Assembly (NCBI RefSeq): GCF_004217215.1
Contig: NZ_SHKP01000004.1
Location: 404,829 to 468,828, forward strand
DNA length: 64,000 nt
Direction: 5' to 3'
DNA from: Rivibacter subsaxonicus
GTDB lineage: Bacteria; Pseudomonadota; Gammaproteobacteria; Burkholderiales; Burkholderiaceae_C
The notes under the pieces are model-generated. The model worked only from the letters and a program-made list of their open reading frames with translations. It was not told where the DNA came from and ran no database searches. This document shows positions 27,443-38,712 of the stretch, piece by piece. Position 1 is the stretch's first letter. Each line of letters opens with the position of its first letter. The translations under genes and the position numbers were made by a program.

Positions 27443-28408
27443 TCAACGTCGCTGCTCGATCGTCGGCGCGGGCGGCCTTGTCGCGCGCCGTTCGCTGTCG
27501 CCGACCGTGCGCGCCACCTCGGCCCAGGCCTGCGCGTAGCGCTGCGGATCGTCCTTGTCGAGCCGGCTGTGGCGGCCGCCGTCGATCAGCACCAGCGCGC
27601 GCGGATCGCGTGCCGCATCGAACAGGCGCTGGCTGTGCACCGCCGGCACGGTGTCGTCGGCGCTGCCGGCGATGAACCACTTGGGCGCGCGGATGTCGCC
27701 GATCTTCTCGAGCGACTCGAAGTGCTGCGTGGCCAGCGGCGCCAGCCAGCCGGCCACGGTGCCATGGTCGCGCGCGATGTCGGGCATCGAGGTGAAGGCC
27801 GACTCGAGCACCAGCGCGCCGTAGGGCGGCGGCTTGACACCCTCCTCGCGATGGCGCCAGGCCAGCGCGGTGGCCGCGCCACTGCCCATCGAGTGGCCGT
27901 AGATCACGCGCCGCGCGGGGTCGGGCACGCGGCGCTGGAACTCTGCCCAGGCCCGTTCGGCGTCGGCGTGCACGCTGGCCTCCGAAGGCAGCTGGAAGCT
28001 GCTGTCGCCATAGCCGCGGTAGTCGATCGCCAGCACGGAAAAGCCGGCATCAAAGATCGCCTTGATCTTGGGCTGGTTCTGGAACACGTTGCGGAAGGTG
28101 CCGTGCAGGTAGAGCACGGCCGGCGCGTCGGGGTCGGGCTGCGGCACCCAGATCCCCCGCAGGCGCTGCGGCTCGGTACCCGGCACGGCGGCGGCAGACG
28201 GCGGCAGATCGAGCCAGAAGGCCTCGTCCTGCGCGGTGATCGGCTTCCAGTCGGCCACGGTGCCGGGGCTCGGGCGATAGATCAGGTTGCGCTGCTTGGC
28301 ATCGAACCAGGCGCAGCCGTCTAGCACAAGAACAAGGGTTGTCGCCGCGAGGAATGCCGCGAGAATCCGCCGCCAACAGCGATCTCCAACACGAATCGAT
28401 CCGATCAT
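27443..28408 (-). CDS. alpha/beta-hydrolase lipoprotein
   Basis: A 321-residue protein when started at 28408. It has an N-terminal hydrophobic signal with lipobox LDGC near residues 26-29. An alpha/beta hydrolase fold follows: oxyanion region LYLHGTFRN, nucleophile elbow YGHSMGSG, acid in AGSADDTVP and His in GGRHSRL. The order matches membrane-anchored esterases of the BEM46/YqkD-like group; substrate unknown. An alternative ATG at 28420 would overlap the ATG of the divergent gene at 28419. It lies 5 bp past the Doc gene on the opposite strand. Confidence 0.82.
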   Translation of the reverse strand: MIGSIRVGDRCWRRILAAFLAATTLVLVLDGCAWFDAKQRNLIYRPSPGTVADWKPITAQDEAFWLDLPPSAAAVPGTEPQRLRGIWVPQPDPDAPAVLYLHGTFRNVFQNQPKIKAIFDAGFSVLAIDYRGYGDSSFQLPSEASVHADAERAWAEFQRRVPDPARRVIYGHSMGSGAATALAWRHREEGVKPPPYGALVLESAFTSMPDIARDHGTVAGWLAPLATQHFESLEKIGDIRAPKWFIAGSADDTVPAVHSQRLFDAARDPRALVLIDGGRHSRLDKDDPQRYAQAWAEVARTVGDSERRATRPPAPTIEQRR

Positions 28409-28418
28409 TCGCAAGAGC

Positions 28419-28961
28419 ATGCCTGAAGACCGACTGTTGCGCTCCATCGTCGGCTGGCTGATGGCCATCCTGCTGGCGCTCCTCGCGCTCGCCGCACCGG
28501 CCCATGCCGAGCCCGACTTCCTCAAGGGCTGGGACGGTCGACACGATCGCGACCTCAGCGCGACGATGCTGCAGATCAGCCCCTACACGCTGCACTTCTC
28601 GCCCAGCCCCGACCATCAGAATGTCTACCTGCTCGGCGCTGCCGCCGTGCGCGCCGATGGCTGGATGGCGGGTGGCGCCTACTTCAGCAACTCCTTCGGC
28701 CAACCCACGGTCTATGCCTTCGTCGGCCGCAAGTACCTGGAGCCCTTCGGCTGGGAGCGCGTCTACTGGACCTGGACCGCCGGCATCCTCTACGGCTATG
28801 TCGACGACTACCGGGACGAGGTGCCATTCAACGTGCGCGGCTTCTCGCCCGGCTTCGTGCCGACCGTGGGCTACATGCTCACGCCGCGCACCTCGGTCCA
28901 GGTCGCGATCCTCGGGACCGCCGGGTTGATGTTCAGCCTGGTGTTCGACCTGGCGCCCTGA
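28419..28961 (+). CDS. outer-membrane beta-barrel protein, possibly PagP-like
   Basis: A 180-residue secreted protein. The signal peptide ends near APAHA (about residue 30). The mature part alternates aromatic and small residues, as in an eight-strand barrel (YLLGAAAVRADGWMAGGAYFSNS, split by turns), and ends with the Phe-containing strand LMFSLVFDLAP. Overall length, an early HFS motif and the WTAGILYGYVDDY strand recall PagP lipid A palmitoyltransferases, but I cannot establish the catalytic triad. Databases often carry such proteins as uncharacterised. The start codon overlaps an alternative start of the divergent hydrolase. Confidence 0.55.
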   Translation: MPEDRLLRSIVGWLMAILLALLALAAPAHAEPDFLKGWDGRHDRDLSATMLQISPYTLHFSPSPDHQNVYLLGAAAVRADGWMAGGAYFSNSFGQPTVYAFVGRKYLEPFGWERVYWTWTAGILYGYVDDYRDEVPFNVRGFSPGFVPTVGYMLTPRTSVQVAILGTAGLMFSLVFDLAP

Positions 28962-28997
28962 CGCGTGCGGCGCGGCACCTGCGTTGCGCCTTGCCTC

Positions 28998-30718
<1,721 letters not shown>

Positions 30719-30719
<1 letters not shown>

Positions 30720-31027
30720 CAAAGCGCTCCGTTGATCGTGCCGCGAAAGCCCCAAACCGCGCGCAGGCCGCCCAGCTCGACCAGGGTCACGGTGCGCTGC
30801 TGGCCGGGCTCGAAGCGCACCGCGGTGCCCGAGGCAATGGCGAGTCGCATGCCGCGCGCGGCCGTGCGGTCGAAGCGCAGCGCCGGGTTGGTCTCGGCAA
30901 AGTGGTAGTGCGAGCCGACCTGGATCGGCCGGTCGCCGCTGTTCTCGACGACCAGCGTGATCGTGGCGCGGCCGGGATTCAGCACGTGGTCGGGGCCGTC
31001 GTCGACCAGCAGTTCGCCGGGGGTCAT
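30719..31027 (-). CDS. ureB: urease beta subunit
   Basis: A 102-residue subunit starting [30 protein letters not shown] and the [19 protein letters not shown] block are the UreB signature. The ATG at 31027 is preferred to the 50-residue longer reading, because the extension is translated from a GC-rich palindromic repeat. It is separated from ureA by the small His-rich gene. Confidence 0.97.
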
Positions 31028-31076
31028 GGCGCCCCCTTGGCCTTGCAGGCCGTCCCCCCGGGGGGGAGCGGGCGCC
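31028..31076. repeat. GC-rich palindromic repeat upstream of ureB
   Basis: Arms GGCGCCC (31028-31034) and GGGCGCC (31070-31076) enclose CCCCCCGGGGGGG (31054-31066). It starts right at the ureB start codon, within the ureA-ureB transcript, and could form a stable RNA hairpin over the ureB ribosome site. Confidence 0.4.
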
Positions 31077-31109
31077 TTCGGAGCGGCCGTGCGTCGCCCA
31101 CGCCGCCCC

Positions 31110-31274
31110 CTACTTGCGGCGGCCGAACCAGAGTGCCGCGGCGAGCAGGGCGCCGAGCACGACGAAGCCCCAGGCATCGGTCGCGTGCCAGTGCGAGCCC
31201 TCGGGGCCGTGGCCTTCGTGCGCCAGCGCCAGGGCCGGCAACAGCAGGGCGGTGCTGATCAGCTTGTTCATCAT
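31110..31274 (-). CDS. 54-residue His-rich membrane mini-protein inside the urease operon
   Basis: Translated by hand from position 31274: [10 protein letters not shown], then LLPALALA (a signal peptide), then mature [18 protein letters not shown], then a helix [15 protein letters not shown] and the tail GRRK. It reads in the ureA-to-ureB direction, starts 10 bp after the ureA stop and ends 82 bp before ureB. Four His lie in a 12-residue extracytoplasmic stretch, a likely metal-binding patch. AHxGHG after the signal peptide recalls the N-terminus of HupE/UreJ nickel permeases, but the multi-helix body is missing. A nickel-binding role is an inference from position and His content. Confidence 0.75.
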   Translation of the reverse strand: MMNKLISTALLLPALALAHEGHGPEGSHWHATDAWGFVVLGALLAAALWFGRRK

Positions 31275-31284
31275 GGCGGGTACC

Positions 31285-31587
31285 TCACTGAATGGGTTGG
31301 TGCACGGTCACCAACTTGGTGCCATCGGGAAAGGTGGCCTCGACCTGGATGTCCGGAATCATCTCGGCCACGCCGTCCATCACGTCGGCGCGCGACAGGA
31401 TCTTCTGGCCGGCGCTCATCAACTCGGCCACCGTGCGGCCATCGCGCGCGCCCTCCATGATGGCGGCGCTGATCAGCGCCACCGCCTCCGGGTAGTTGAG
31501 CTTCAAGCCGCGCGCCTGGCGCCGCTCGGCCACCAGCGCGGCGGTGAAGATCAGCAGCTTGTCTTTCTCGCGCGGGCTCAGGTCCAT
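31285..31587 (-). CDS. ureA: urease gamma subunit
   Basis: A 100-residue subunit starting [45 protein letters not shown] and the ending VTVHQPI are the UreA signature. The length is exactly typical. It is the first structural gene, transcribed away from the urt operon; the 205-bp space between ureA and urtA holds the sigma-54-type promoter facing urtA. Confidence 0.98.
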   Translation of the reverse strand: MDLSPREKDKLLIFTAALVAERRQARGLKLNYPEAVALISAAIMEGARDGRTVAELMSAGQKILSRADVMDGVAEMIPDIQVEATFPDGTKLVTVHQPIQ

Positions 31588-31663
31588 GGCTCGGCAGTGA
31601 CGAAGGTGTGGGAGAGGGCGGCCGATCTTATCGGCGCCTTGCGCTGGCAGCGAGCAAGAGCGA

Positions 31664-31723
31664 TGCCACCGCTTGGTGCGCGCGTGCGGTGATCGCAGCA
31701 CCCGCGCATGGCACGCGGCTTGC
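31664..31723 (+). promoter_or_regulatory. sigma-54-type promoter of urtA with a candidate NtrC site
   Basis: TGGCACGCGGCTTGC (31709-31723) fits the -24/-12 consensus TGGCACG-N4-TTGC exactly. Upstream, TGCCACCGCTTGGTGCG (31664-31680) is an imperfect dyad close to the NtrC consensus TGCACC-N5-GGTGCA. The urtA ATG is 70 bp downstream. This predicts activation under nitrogen limitation. Confidence 0.7.
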
Positions 31724-31792
31724 GATCCACCCTCTCCGGGAGCTTGGCCTTCACGCGTTGTGCGTGGCGGCGGCCACCAGGAGGACCTCAAC

Positions 31793-33061
31793 ATGCAAAG
31801 ACGATTCCTGCTGCGCGGCCTGGTCGCCGCGCTTTCCGTGGCCGGCCTGATGAGCAGCCTGCCCGCGTACGCCGCCGACACCATCAAGGTCGGCGTTCTG
31901 CACAGCCTCTCGGGCACGATGGCGATCTCGGAGTCGGTGCTGATGCACACGGTGCTGATGACGATCGACGAGATCAACGCCAAGGGCGGCGTGCTCGGCA
32001 AGAAGCTCGAGCCGGTGGTGGTCGACCCAGCCTCGAACTGGCCGCTGTTCGCCGAGAAGGCGCGCCAGCTCATCAGCCAGGACAAGGTCTCGGTGATCTT
32101 CGGTTGCTGGACCTCGGTCAGCCGCAAGTCGGTGCTGCCGGTGGTCAAGGAGCTCAACGGCCTGCTGTTCTACCCGGTGCAGTACGAGGGCGAGGAGCTC
32201 GAGCGCAACGTGTTCTACACCGGCGCCGCGCCCAACCAGCAGGCCATTCCCGCGGTCGAGTACCTGATGAGCAAGGACGGCGGCTCGGCCAAGCGCTTCG
32301 TGCTGCTCGGCACCGACTACGTCTACCCGCGCACCACCAACAAGATCCTGCGCGCCTTCTTGAAGAGCAAGGGTGTGGCCGACGCCGACATCATGGAGGA
32401 GTACACCCCCTTCGGCCACAGCGACTACCAGACCATCATCGCCAAGATCAAGAAGTTCTCGGCCGAGGGCAAGAAGACCGCGGTGGTCAGCACCATCAAC
32501 GGCGACTCCAACGTGCCGTTCTACAAGGAACTCGGCAACCAGGGACTGAAGGCGACCGACGTGCCGGTGGTGGCCTTCTCGGTCGGCGAAGAGGAACTGC
32601 GCGGCGTCGACACCAAGCCGCTGGTCGGCCACCTGGCGGCATGGAACTACTTCATGTCGATCAAGAACCCGACCAACGCCGAGTTCATCAAGAAGTGGAG
32701 CGCCTACGCCAAGGCCAAGAAGGTCCCGGGCCATGCCGAGCGCCCGCTGACCAACGACCCGATGGAGGCCACCTACATCGGCATCCACATGTGGAAGCAG
32801 GCGGTCGAGAAGGCCAAGAGCGTCGAGGTCGACAAGGTGATCCCGGCGATGTCGGGCCAGACCTTCCCGGCGCCGGGCGGCTTCACCAGCACGATGGACA
32901 AGACCAACCACCACCTGCACAAGCCGGTGTTCATCGGCGAGATCAAGGCCGACGGCCAGTTCAACGTGGTCTGGAAGACTCCGGGCCCGGTGCGCGCGCA
33001 GCCCTGGAGCCCGTTCATCGCCGGCAACGACAAGCGGCCTGACGGCCCCGAGCCGCGGTGA
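31793..33061 (+). CDS. urtA: urea ABC transporter, periplasmic urea-binding protein
   Basis: A 422-residue binding protein. The signal peptide ends near PAYAAD. The mature part begins [18 protein letters not shown] and has [20 protein letters not shown] and [18 protein letters not shown], hallmarks of UrtA in the amide/urea branch of the Leu/Ile/Val-type binding family. The ATG at 31793 has CAGGAGG upstream. The stop overlaps the GTG start of urtB (GTGA). It captures urea in the periplasm for the urease encoded alongside. Confidence 0.96.
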   Translation: MQRRFLLRGLVAALSVAGLMSSLPAYAADTIKVGVLHSLSGTMAISESVLMHTVLMTIDEINAKGGVLGKKLEPVVVDPASNWPLFAEKARQLISQDKVSVIFGCWTSVSRKSVLPVVKELNGLLFYPVQYEGEELERNVFYTGAAPNQQAIPAVEYLMSKDGGSAKRFVLLGTDYVYPRTTNKILRAFLKSKGVADADIMEEYTPFGHSDYQTIIAKIKKFSAEGKKTAVVSTINGDSNVPFYKELGNQGLKATDVPVVAFSVGEEELRGVDTKPLVGHLAAWNYFMSIKNPTNAEFIKKWSAYAKAKKVPGHAERPLTNDPMEATYIGIHMWKQAVEKAKSVEVDKVIPAMSGQTFPAPGGFTSTMDKTNHHLHKPVFIGEIKADGQFNVVWKTPGPVRAQPWSPFIAGNDKRPDGPEPR

Positions 33062-34791
33062 GATCGACGGCCGGCGGCGCCGCGGCGGACTCGGCCCTGC
33101 AGGGCTTCAGCCCCAGCGCGCACGACGCGGCGCGCTGCGCGCGGCGTCGGCGTGACCGGCTGGCGGCGCGCAGCGCGGCCCGTCGCACCCTGTGGATCGG
33201 CGTGCTGGCGCTGCTGGCCGCCGCGCTGCTGGTGCTGGTCGCCACCCCGGCGCGCGCGCTCACCACCGACGAGGCGCATGCGATCTCGGCCGGCGACAGC
33301 GAGAGCCGGCTGGCCGCCCTGCAGCGCGCGGCCGAGGCCGGCGACGCGCGGCTGCCGGCGCTGGTGCAGGCGCTGCTCGACGGCGCGGTGCAGGTCGACG
33401 ACAAGCGCGCCTACATCGTGGCGCCCGACGGCAGCGCGGTCGAGGCCGCCAGCGGCGCGGCCGCCACGCTGCCCGAGACGGTCGAGGATGTCAGCAACAA
33501 CAACCGCATGCGCGGCGAACTGCAGCTCGCGCTGGCGGCCCTGAAGCTGCGCTCGCCGGAGATCGCCGAGCGTCGCGCCGCGCTGCTGGCGCTGCGCGAC
33601 GGTGTCGACGAATCGAAGCTGTCGTTGGTGGAGCGAGCGCTTGCCAGCGAGACCGACCCTACGCTCAAGGGCGAGCTTGCCGCGCTGCGTGCCGGCGTGC
33701 TGGTCAGCTCGGGCGACGTTGCCAAGCGTCTGGAAGCCGCGCGCGCGCTCGGCGAGAGTTCGCAGCCGGTCACGCGCAGCCTGCTGCTCGAGCGGCTCAA
33801 GCCGGCCGCCGCCGGCGGCGAGACCGACGCCGCGGTGCGCGCGGCGCTGGCGCAGTCGGAGCGGGCCATCAGCGGCCGGCTGGCATGGGGCGAGCGGCTC
33901 GGCGTGCTGTTCAGCGGCATCAGCCTGGGTTCGATCCTGCTGCTCGCGGCGCTGGGACTTGCCATCAGCTACGGCCTGATGGGCGTGATCAACATGGCGC
34001 ATGGCGAGCTGATGATGATCGGCGCCTACGCCACCTACGTGGTGCAGAACCTGTTCCGCACCTATGCGCCGGGCGCCTTCGACGCCTACATCCTGGTCGC
34101 GATTCCGGTTGCCTTCCTCGCCGCCGCGGCGGTCGGCGCGGTGCTCGAGCGCGGCGTGATCCGCTACCTCTACGGCCGACCGCTCGAGACGCTGCTCGCC
34201 ACCTGGGGCATCAGCCTGGTGCTGATGCAGGCGGTGCGCAGCGTGTTCGGCGCGCAGAACGTGCAGGTCGAGAACCCCGGCTGGCTCTCGGGTGGATGGC
34301 AGATCACCGGCAACCTGGTGCTGCCCTGGAACCGCATCGCGATCGTCGTCTTCGCCTTCGCGGTGCTGGCCGCGGTGGCGCTGGTGATCGCGCGCACCCG
34401 GCTCGGGCTGTTCGTGCGCGGCGTGACGCAGAACCGCGCGATGGCGGCCTGCACCGGCGTCGACACCCGGCGCGTCGACCTGCTCGCCTTCTCGCTCGGC
34501 GCCGGCATCGCCGGCCTGGCCGGCTGCGCGCTGAGCCAGGTCGGCAACGTCGGTCCCGACCTGGGCCAGAGCTACATCGTCGATTCGTTCCTCGTGGTGG
34601 TGCTTGGCGGCGTCGGCCAGCTCGCCGGCACCGTCTACGCCGCGCTCGGCCTGGGCGTGCTCAACAAGCTGCTCGAGGGTTGGGCCGGCGCGGTGCTGGC
34701 CAAGATCATGGTGCTGCTGTTCATCGTCGTGTTCATCCAGAAGCGGCCGCAGGGGCTGTTTGCGATGAAGGGCAGGAGCGCGGAGGCGTGA
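33058..34791 (+). CDS. urtB: urea ABC transporter permease UrtB
   Basis: A 577-residue permease. A signal-like helix (about residues 40-64) is followed by an approximately 210-residue soluble HEAT-like helical region, as is usual for UrtB but not for other Liv-type permeases. The LivH-type membrane domain follows (about 285-577) with INMAHGELMMIGAYATY and VLGGVGQLAGTVYAA. The GTG start at 33058 is coupled to urtA; its first 45 codons are Arg-rich. A repeat element separates it from urtC. Confidence 0.94.
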   Translation: MRSTAGGAAADSALQGFSPSAHDAARCARRRRDRLAARSAARRTLWIGVLALLAAALLVLVATPARALTTDEAHAISAGDSESRLAALQRAAEAGDARLPALVQALLDGAVQVDDKRAYIVAPDGSAVEAASGAAATLPETVEDVSNNNRMRGELQLALAALKLRSPEIAERRAALLALRDGVDESKLSLVERALASETDPTLKGELAALRAGVLVSSGDVAKRLEAARALGESSQPVTRSLLLERLKPAAAGGETDAAVRAALAQSERAISGRLAWGERLGVLFSGISLGSILLLAALGLAISYGLMGVINMAHGELMMIGAYATYVVQNLFRTYAPGAFDAYILVAIPVAFLAAAAVGAVLERGVIRYLYGRPLETLLATWGISLVLMQAVRSVFGAQNVQVENPGWLSGGWQITGNLVLPWNRIAIVVFAFAVLAAVALVIARTRLGLFVRGVTQNRAMAACTGVDTRRVDLLAFSLGAGIAGLAGCALSQVGNVGPDLGQSYIVDSFLVVVLGGVGQLAGTVYAALGLGVLNKLLEGWAGAVLAKIMVLLFIVVFIQKRPQGLFAMKGRSAEA

Positions 34792-34860
34792 TGGTCTTCT
34801 CTTGCGAGTGCCTGCCGGCCGCTGCGCTGACTGACCCTGCGAGGACGCGCCGGGAGTTCG

Positions 34861-35118
34861 CCCCGGCGGGCGAGTCCCTTTCTTTGCTGGCCCAAAGAAA
34901 GGAACCAAAGAAAGGGCCTCAATACGATCTGGCCGTGCCGAGAACAAGAGCACCTGCGTGTTCACAGGCGAACGACTGCTCTCGCGAGCTGGGCAGAGAA
35001 GGTACGGTAAAGCGTTGCTTGACTGGCCCACACAGCGATCGAGCAGGATCGTGTTCAGGGCCTTTCTTTGGTGACTTTCTTTGGCCCCGCAAAGAAAGTT
35101 ACCCGGCCGCCGGGCCGG
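34861..35118. repeat. inverted-repeat element between urtB and urtC (MITE-like)
   Basis: The 394-bp gap between urtB and urtC is long for this operon. It holds two imperfect inverted arms of about 57 bp (34861-34918 and 35058-35118). Each contains repeated CTTTCTTTG/CAAAGAAAG blocks, and outer CCGGCGGGC-like sequence is repeated on both sides. The 140-bp centre encodes nothing recognisable. The arms can also form internal hairpins. No transposase is present. I recall similar CAAAGAAAG elements as dispersed repeats in Burkholderiales. Confidence 0.65.
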
Positions 35119-35185
35119 GACCCGGCGCAGCCTTACGCAGTAGGACAACACCGCTGCGTCACCACACCTCAGTCGGAGCATCCCA

Positions 35186-36330
35186 ATGAGCGCCGCCATG
35201 GCCCAGGCCTCGGCAGCGCCCGCGCCTCTGCCGACCAGAGGTAGTGGCCTGCGCTCCGCCTGGTCCGGCGTGATCCTCGCCACGATCGCGGTCTGCGTGC
35301 TCGCGCCGCTGCTCAACCTCGTGGTGCCAGAGAACAGCGCCTTCCACCTCAGCGCCTACGCCATCTCGCTGATCGCCAAGTTCATGTGCTACGCGATCTG
35401 CGCGCTGGCGATCGACCTGATCTGGGGCTACACCGGCATCCTCTCGCTCGGCCACGGCCTGTTCTTCGCGCTCGGCGGCTATGCGATGGGCATGTACCTG
35501 ATGCGCCAGATCGGCCGCGACGGCAGCTACGGCGCCGAGCTGCCCGACTTCATGGTCTTCCTCGACTGGAAGCAACTGCCCTGGCACTGGGCTTTGAGCG
35601 GCAGCTTCTTCTGGACGCTGGTGCTGGTGGTCGCCGTGCCTGGGCTGATCGCCTTCGTCTTCGGCTGGTTCGCGTTCCGCTCGCGCATCAAGGGCGTCTA
35701 CTTCTCGATCATCACGCAGGCGCTGAGCTACGCCGCGATGCTGCTGTTCTTCCGCAACGAGACCGGCTTTGGCGGCAACAACGGCTTCACCGACTTCAAG
35801 CGCCTGCTCGGCATCCCGCTCGCGCAGCCCTCGACGCGGATGGTGCTGTTCGTCATCACCGGTCTCACGCTGATCGGCTTCTACCTGCTCGCGCGCTGGC
35901 TGGTGGCCAGCCGTTTCGGCCGCGTGCTGCAGGCGATCCGCGATGCCGAGAACCGCGTGATGTTCCTCGGCTACGACCCGCTCGCCTTCAAGCTCGCGAT
36001 CTGGACCCTGTCGGCCGTGATGTGCGGCGTGGCCGGCGCGCTCTACGTGCCGCAGGTCGGCATCATCAACCCGGGCGAGATGTCGCCGGCGGCCTCGATC
36101 GAGATGGCGATCTGGGCCGCGGTCGGCGGCCGCGGCACGCTGCTCGGGCCGATCCTCGGTGCCTTCGTCGTCAACGGCGCCAAGAGCTGGCTGACGATGA
36201 GCTTTCCCGAGTTCTGGCTCTACGTGCTGGGCGGGATGTTCATCGCCGTCACGCTGTTCCTGCCCGATGGGTTGATGGGCCTGCTGACGCGGCTGCGCGC
36301 CCGCGTTCGCGGCAAGAAGGCGAGCCAGCC

Positions 36331-36334
<4 letters not shown>
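35186..36334 (+). CDS. urtC: urea ABC transporter permease UrtC
   Basis: A 382-residue LivM-type inner-membrane permease with about nine helices. WGYTGILSLGHGLFFALGGYAMGMYL and RIKGVYFSIITQALSY are typical of UrtC, and GEMSPAASIEMAIWAAVGGRGTLLGP is the conserved coupling loop. UrtB and UrtC form the membrane channel. The stop overlaps the urtD start (ATGA). The start lies 67 bp beyond the repeat element. Confidence 0.96.
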
Positions 36335-37215
<881 letters not shown>

Positions 37216-37233
37216 CTCACTCATGGTGGCGCC

Positions 37234-37926
37234 ATGCTGAGCGTCAAGGACCTGCAGCAGTACTACGGTGGCTCGCACATCCTGCGCGGGCCGGCCTTCG
37301 AGGCGCGGGTCGGCGAGGTCACGGTCGTGCTGGGCCGCAACGGCGTCGGCAAGAGCACGCTGCTGAAATGCCTGATGGGGCTGGTGCCGTTGCGCGGCGG
37401 CAGCATCGCGCTCGACGGTGCCGCGATCGAGGCGCTGCCACCCTACGTTCGGGTGCGTCGCGGTGTGGGCTACGTGCCTCAGGGGCGCGAGATCTTCGGC
37501 CGCCTGACGGTCGAAGAGAACCTGCGCATGGGCCTGGCCAGCCAGCCGGCCGGCACGCCGATCCCGGCCGAGCTGTTCGAGCTGTTCCCGGTGCTGAAGC
37601 AAATGCTCGGCCGCCGTGGCGGCGATCTCTCCGGTGGTCAGCAGCAGCAGCTGGCCATCGCCCGCGCGCTGGCGGCCAACCCGAAGCTGTTGCTGCTCGA
37701 CGAGCCGACCGAGGGCATCCAGCCCAGTGTCATCAAGGACATCGGCCGCGTGATCCGCAAGCTCGCCGCGCGCCGCACGATGGCGATCGTGCTGGTCGAG
37801 CAATACGTCGACTTCGCCGCCGAACTGGCCGACCACTACCTGATCATGGAACGCGGCGAGATCGTGCAGCGCGGGCATGGGGCGGACATGCACGCGGATC
37901 GTGTCAGGGAGCGGATCGCGATCTGA
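37234..37926 (+). CDS. urtE: urea ABC transporter ATP-binding protein UrtE
   Basis: A 230-residue LivF-type ATPase: Walker A GRNGVGKST, signature LSGGQQQQLAIARAL, Walker B LLLLDEPTEGIQPS, switch His in VLVEQYVDFA (Gln/Tyr context as in LivF). GYVPQGREIFGRLTVEENL is typical of the family. It is the last urt gene, 18 bp after urtD; the next gene, a PIN toxin, is convergent. Confidence 0.96.
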   Translation: MLSVKDLQQYYGGSHILRGPAFEARVGEVTVVLGRNGVGKSTLLKCLMGLVPLRGGSIALDGAAIEALPPYVRVRRGVGYVPQGREIFGRLTVEENLRMGLASQPAGTPIPAELFELFPVLKQMLGRRGGDLSGGQQQQLAIARALAANPKLLLLDEPTEGIQPSVIKDIGRVIRKLAARRTMAIVLVEQYVDFAAELADHYLIMERGEIVQRGHGADMHADRVRERIAI

Positions 37927-37962
37927 GGTGGGCGCGGTTCGGGACTCGCGCACAAGCGTCGT

Positions 37963-38394
37963 TCAGATCAGTTCCAAGGCACCGGCGCCGCCCACCACGG
38001 CGCCGACGACCAACCTGCGATCCATGCTGGCCAGGCGCCCGCCATGAGCCCGCGCGAGCGCCAGCAGATAGCTGTCGGTCACCTGGGTATGGCTGGACAG
38101 GCGCGATGCATCGATGCACTTGTCGTCGGCGATGCTGATGCTGTCGGCCCAGAACGTGTGCCCGGGCAGGGCGCGCAGAGCGGCGAGCAACGAGGCTACG
38201 GCCGCAGGGGAACCTGGCGCATTGGGGTACTTCGGATGGCCGACGATGCGCAGCAGGCCGTTCTCGGTGATCGGGCAAGTGGCGAAGGCTCGCTTGCCGA
38301 CGCGAGCGAACCACTCATGCGCTTGCTCGTGCTGCACATGGGCCGGGTCGGCCAGCGCAATGAGGACGTTGACGTCCAGCAGGAAGGTCGTCAC
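37963..38394 (-). CDS. VapC-type PIN-domain toxin
   Basis: A 143-residue PIN ribonuclease. The acidic metal-site residues are in LLDVNVLIAL (Asp near residue 7), in PITENGLLRIV (Glu), and in TDSYLLALARAHGGRLASMDRR (Asp). SHTQVTDSYLLALA is typical of one large VapC group. It cuts RNA when freed from its antitoxin. The start overlaps the stop of the antitoxin gene by 4 bases. Confidence 0.9.
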   Translation of the reverse strand: MTTFLLDVNVLIALADPAHVQHEQAHEWFARVGKRAFATCPITENGLLRIVGHPKYPNAPGSPAAVASLLAALRALPGHTFWADSISIADDKCIDASRLSSHTQVTDSYLLALARAHGGRLASMDRRLVVGAVVGGAGALELI

Positions 38395-38624
38395 GGCAAC
38401 TCATCGCGCAGCTGGTTCACGATCTCCATCGTTACGGGCTTGGCTGCCTTGCGCGCCGGCAAGAGCGGCACGCCGTTGCGCACCGCGGGAGCAGTGCGCG
38501 ATCCGCGATGCAGGCCCTGCCGGGCAAGTGCGGAGATGACCTCGCCAACGGTCCTGGACTCGCGTTCGGCCAGGTGCTTGGCGGCAGCCAGCACGTCGTC
38601 GTCGATAGCCAGGGTCGTGCGCAT
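38391..38624 (-). CDS. VapB-type antitoxin (ribbon-helix-helix)
   Basis: A 77-residue protein. The first 40 residues, RTTLAIDDDVLAAAKHLAE followed by RTVGEVISALARQGL, form a ribbon-helix-helix DNA-binding domain. The C-terminal part (PLLPARKAAKPVTMEIVNQL) would wrap the toxin. It is coupled to the PIN toxin by ATGA. AT-rich inverted repeats lie directly upstream (38648-38677). Confidence 0.88.
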   Translation of the reverse strand: MRTTLAIDDDVLAAAKHLAERESRTVGEVISALARQGLHRGSRTAPAVRNGVPLLPARKAAKPVTMEIVNQLRDELP

Positions 38625-38647
38625 GGGGCTCTCCGCTTCAGTTCATA

Positions 38648-38677
38648 ATGTGCATCATACATCACGCATCAGATGCA
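38648..38677 (-). promoter_or_regulatory. candidate operator of the VapBC pair
   Basis: An AT-rich patch holds ATGT-N7-ACAT (38648-38662), and a wider inverted pair TGCATC (38651-38656) and GATGCA (38672-38677). The patch is 24-53 bp upstream of the antitoxin start and is the only AT-rich stretch between vapB and the photolyase gene. Autorepression by the VapBC complex is the usual scheme in this family. Confidence 0.4.
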
Positions 38678-38712
38678 GGCGGTGGCTGACTGAGCCGAGC
38701 GATGCCTGTCAC

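Noticed and set aside
33192-35189. A 665-codon plus-strand ORF overlapping urtB and the urtB-urtC gap
   Set aside because: It is out of frame with urtB, and its tail merely translates the inverted-repeat element; such repeat-derived ORFs are a known annotation artefact.
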